Assembly: GCA_903902855.1 (NCBI GenBank)
Contig: CAIUWK010000086.1
Coordinates: forward strand, 1 to 52,564
From: an uncultured Geobacter sp.
Lineage (GTDB): Bacteria > Desulfobacterota > Desulfuromonadia > Geobacterales > CAIOGM01
Direction of reading: 5' to 3'
Length of the DNA: 52,564 bases
Below are positions 51,649 to 52,564 of the stretch, piece by piece; the stretch's first letter is position 1; the number at the start of each line of letters is the position of its first letter. The notes under the pieces are model-generated. The model saw only the letters and a program-made list of their open reading frames with translations, made no database searches and was not told the DNA's origin. A program made the position numbers and the translations under genes.

Positions 51649-51942
51649 ATGTGGGTTGTGGTTTGTTATGACGTCAACACAGAGGAACGGCAGGGGCGTA
51701 AACGTCTGCGACGTGTTGCTCAGGTTTGTAAAAACTTTGGGCAGCGGGTTCAGAAGTCGGTCTTCGAATGTCAGGTAAGCGAGATGAAATTCGAGGAGTT
51801 ACGGCGTAAGCTGCTCAAAGAGATCAAGCTGGAGGAAGACAATCTTCGCATTTACAGGCTGACCGAGCCGCGGGAGAAAAATGCGGAAGCTCACGGGCTG
51901 ATCCGTACTATTTTCTTTGACGAAGAGCCGTTGATCGTATAG
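51649..51942 (+). CDS. cas2: Cas2
   Basis: The 97-residue ferredoxin-fold partner of Cas1 begins MWVVVCYDVNTEERQGRKRL and has FGQRVQKSVFECQVSE and IKLEEDNLRIYRL. The ATG at 51649 follows GGGAGAG; the upstream GTG extension adds twelve residues not seen in the family. It is the last protein gene before the array. Confidence 0.95.
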   Translation: MWVVVCYDVNTEERQGRKRLRRVAQVCKNFGQRVQKSVFECQVSEMKFEELRRKLLKEIKLEEDNLRIYRLTEPREKNAEAHGLIRTIFFDEEPLIV

Positions 51943-52109
51943 CGCGAACGTGGTGTGGTTACGAGAAACCGGGGGGATTCGCGGTTGAATAATGTCAACA
52001 GGTTAAGGGAGTCAAGTGAGTGCAAAATGCCCTGCTCAGGCAGCGCCTCGTCATGTTCGCGGATTTGACGTGGTAACAAGTTGTAAACTCGCGCTTTTTA
52101 AAAGGGTGA
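51943..52109 (+). promoter_or_regulatory. CRISPR leader
   Basis: This 167-bp noncoding stretch lies between cas2 and the first repeat. It ends in the AT-rich CGCTTTTTAAAAGGGTGA directly before repeat 1. It should hold the array promoter and the integration signals for Cas1-Cas2. No clear -35/-10 pair was fixed. Confidence 0.8.
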
Positions 52110-52564
52110 GTAGCGCCCGTCCGAAAGGGCGGGCGAGGATTGAAACGCATTTACGAGCCCGCGAAGCCCCCACCAATAACCCGTAGCGCCCGTCCGAAAG
52201 GGCGGGCGAGGATTGAAACATCTGCTGCCGCTTACTCTTGACAACAACATTGGGTAGCGCCCGTCCGAAAGGGCGGGCGAGGATTGAAACGGAGACACAG
52301 CAACCGGTACCTCTCGCCGCGAAGTAGCGCCCGTCCGAAAGGGCGGGCGAGGATTGAAACTTGCTGTGTCGTTGCGTCAACCAGCTCCACCCCGTAGCGC
52401 CCGTCCGAAAGGACGGGCGAGGATTGAAACCATCTTGGCAGGTAGCAATAGGCAATGATGCTCCGTAGCGCCCGTCCGAAAGGGCGGGCGAGGATTGAAA
52501 CAAGATGAGCCTGCAGGAAGAGGTAGAGACGAATCGTAGCGCCCGTCCGAAAGGGCGGGCGAGG
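52110..52564 (+). CRISPR. Type I-C CRISPR array (leader end; continues beyond window)
   Basis: Seven copies of a 37-nt repeat are visible, starting at 52110, 52183, 52254, 52324, 52394, 52465 and 52536, the last cut at the window edge. Six spacers of 36, 34, 33, 33, 34 and 34 nt separate them. The repeat begins GTAGCGCCCGTCC, has a GAAA loop closed by a 9-bp stem, and ends GAGGATTGAAAC. Repeat 5 has one change (G to A at 52413) that turns a wobble pair into an A-U pair. No spacer matched other parts of the window by eye. Confidence 0.97.

Noticed and set aside
52051..52503. Minus-strand open frame across the CRISPR array
   Set aside because: The frame is created by the repeats themselves and encodes a repetitive artefact.

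Overview
The window reads as chromosomal DNA of an anaerobic, respiring member of the Desulfuromonadia, close to the Geobacteraceae. This is an inference. It rests on an acetate permease/DUF485 pair, ETF genes clustered with two membrane Fe-S proteins of the ETF:(methyl)menaquinone oxidoreductase type, indolepyruvate:ferredoxin oxidoreductase, and GC-rich coding sequence with GTG and TTG starts. I see no rRNA or tRNA gene and no transposase.

Layout. 1-1.4 kb: actP (cut by the window edge, carrying an in-frame duplication) and its DUF485 partner, leftward. 1.8-3.1 kb: a MerR regulator and fdhD. 3.2-13.0 kb: a rightward acyl-CoA/electron-transfer cluster (thiolase, EMO-like protein 1, sucCD, etfB, ferredoxin-fused etfA, EMO-like protein 2). 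Electrons from acyl-CoA dehydrogenation would pass through ETF to membrane quinone, while thiolase and SucCD handle the CoA esters. Both EMO genes are followed by the same palindromic repeat. 13.1-15.5 kb: iorAB, leftward. 15.7-36.5 kb: mostly housekeeping and accessory genes (MFS transporter, mutM, class II photolyase, BTAD regulator, tatB, DedA protein, pfk, PAS protein, yceH, gatC, B12-type radical SAM protein, acyl carrier protein, a MutY-like glycosylase without Fe-S cysteines, an outer-membrane protein, elbB, an HtrA lipoprotein protease, rluD, pgeF, a hydrolase, a phospholipase D-like protein, hemE). 36.6-37.9 kb: a lower-GC secreted-nuclease cassette between two copies of a structured repeat. 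38.0-42.5 kb: kaiC-kaiB-kaiB-hybrid histidine kinase, in overlapping genes. 42.5-43.4 kb: a gene-free stretch with three evenly spaced inverted repeats, a 99-bp MITE-like element (the second copy is at 19.3 kb), a terminator and a perfect palindrome. 43.4-52.6 kb: a complete type I-C CRISPR-Cas locus (cas3, cas5d, cas8c, cas7, a broken rhuM-like gene, cas4, cas1, cas2, leader and the first seven repeats of an array).

The most interesting signal lies between cas3 and cas5d. Two degenerate CRISPR repeats flank a short spacer. The first keeps the exact 11-nt handle of the array repeat but has a completely different stem. The spacer partly matches a TTC-flanked stretch 51 bp upstream, inside the likely promoter of this same unit. 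This is the architecture expected of a crRNA-like RNA that guides Cascade to repress its own cas operon, like the CreR/CreA RNAs described in other type I systems. The stem arms of the first degenerate repeat recur in the perfect palindrome upstream of cas3, and a third degenerate repeat lies between cas7 and the rhuM remnant. Stems placed this way could also be cut in the cas mRNA by Cas5d.

All calls come from reading the sequence. No database or folding program was run.
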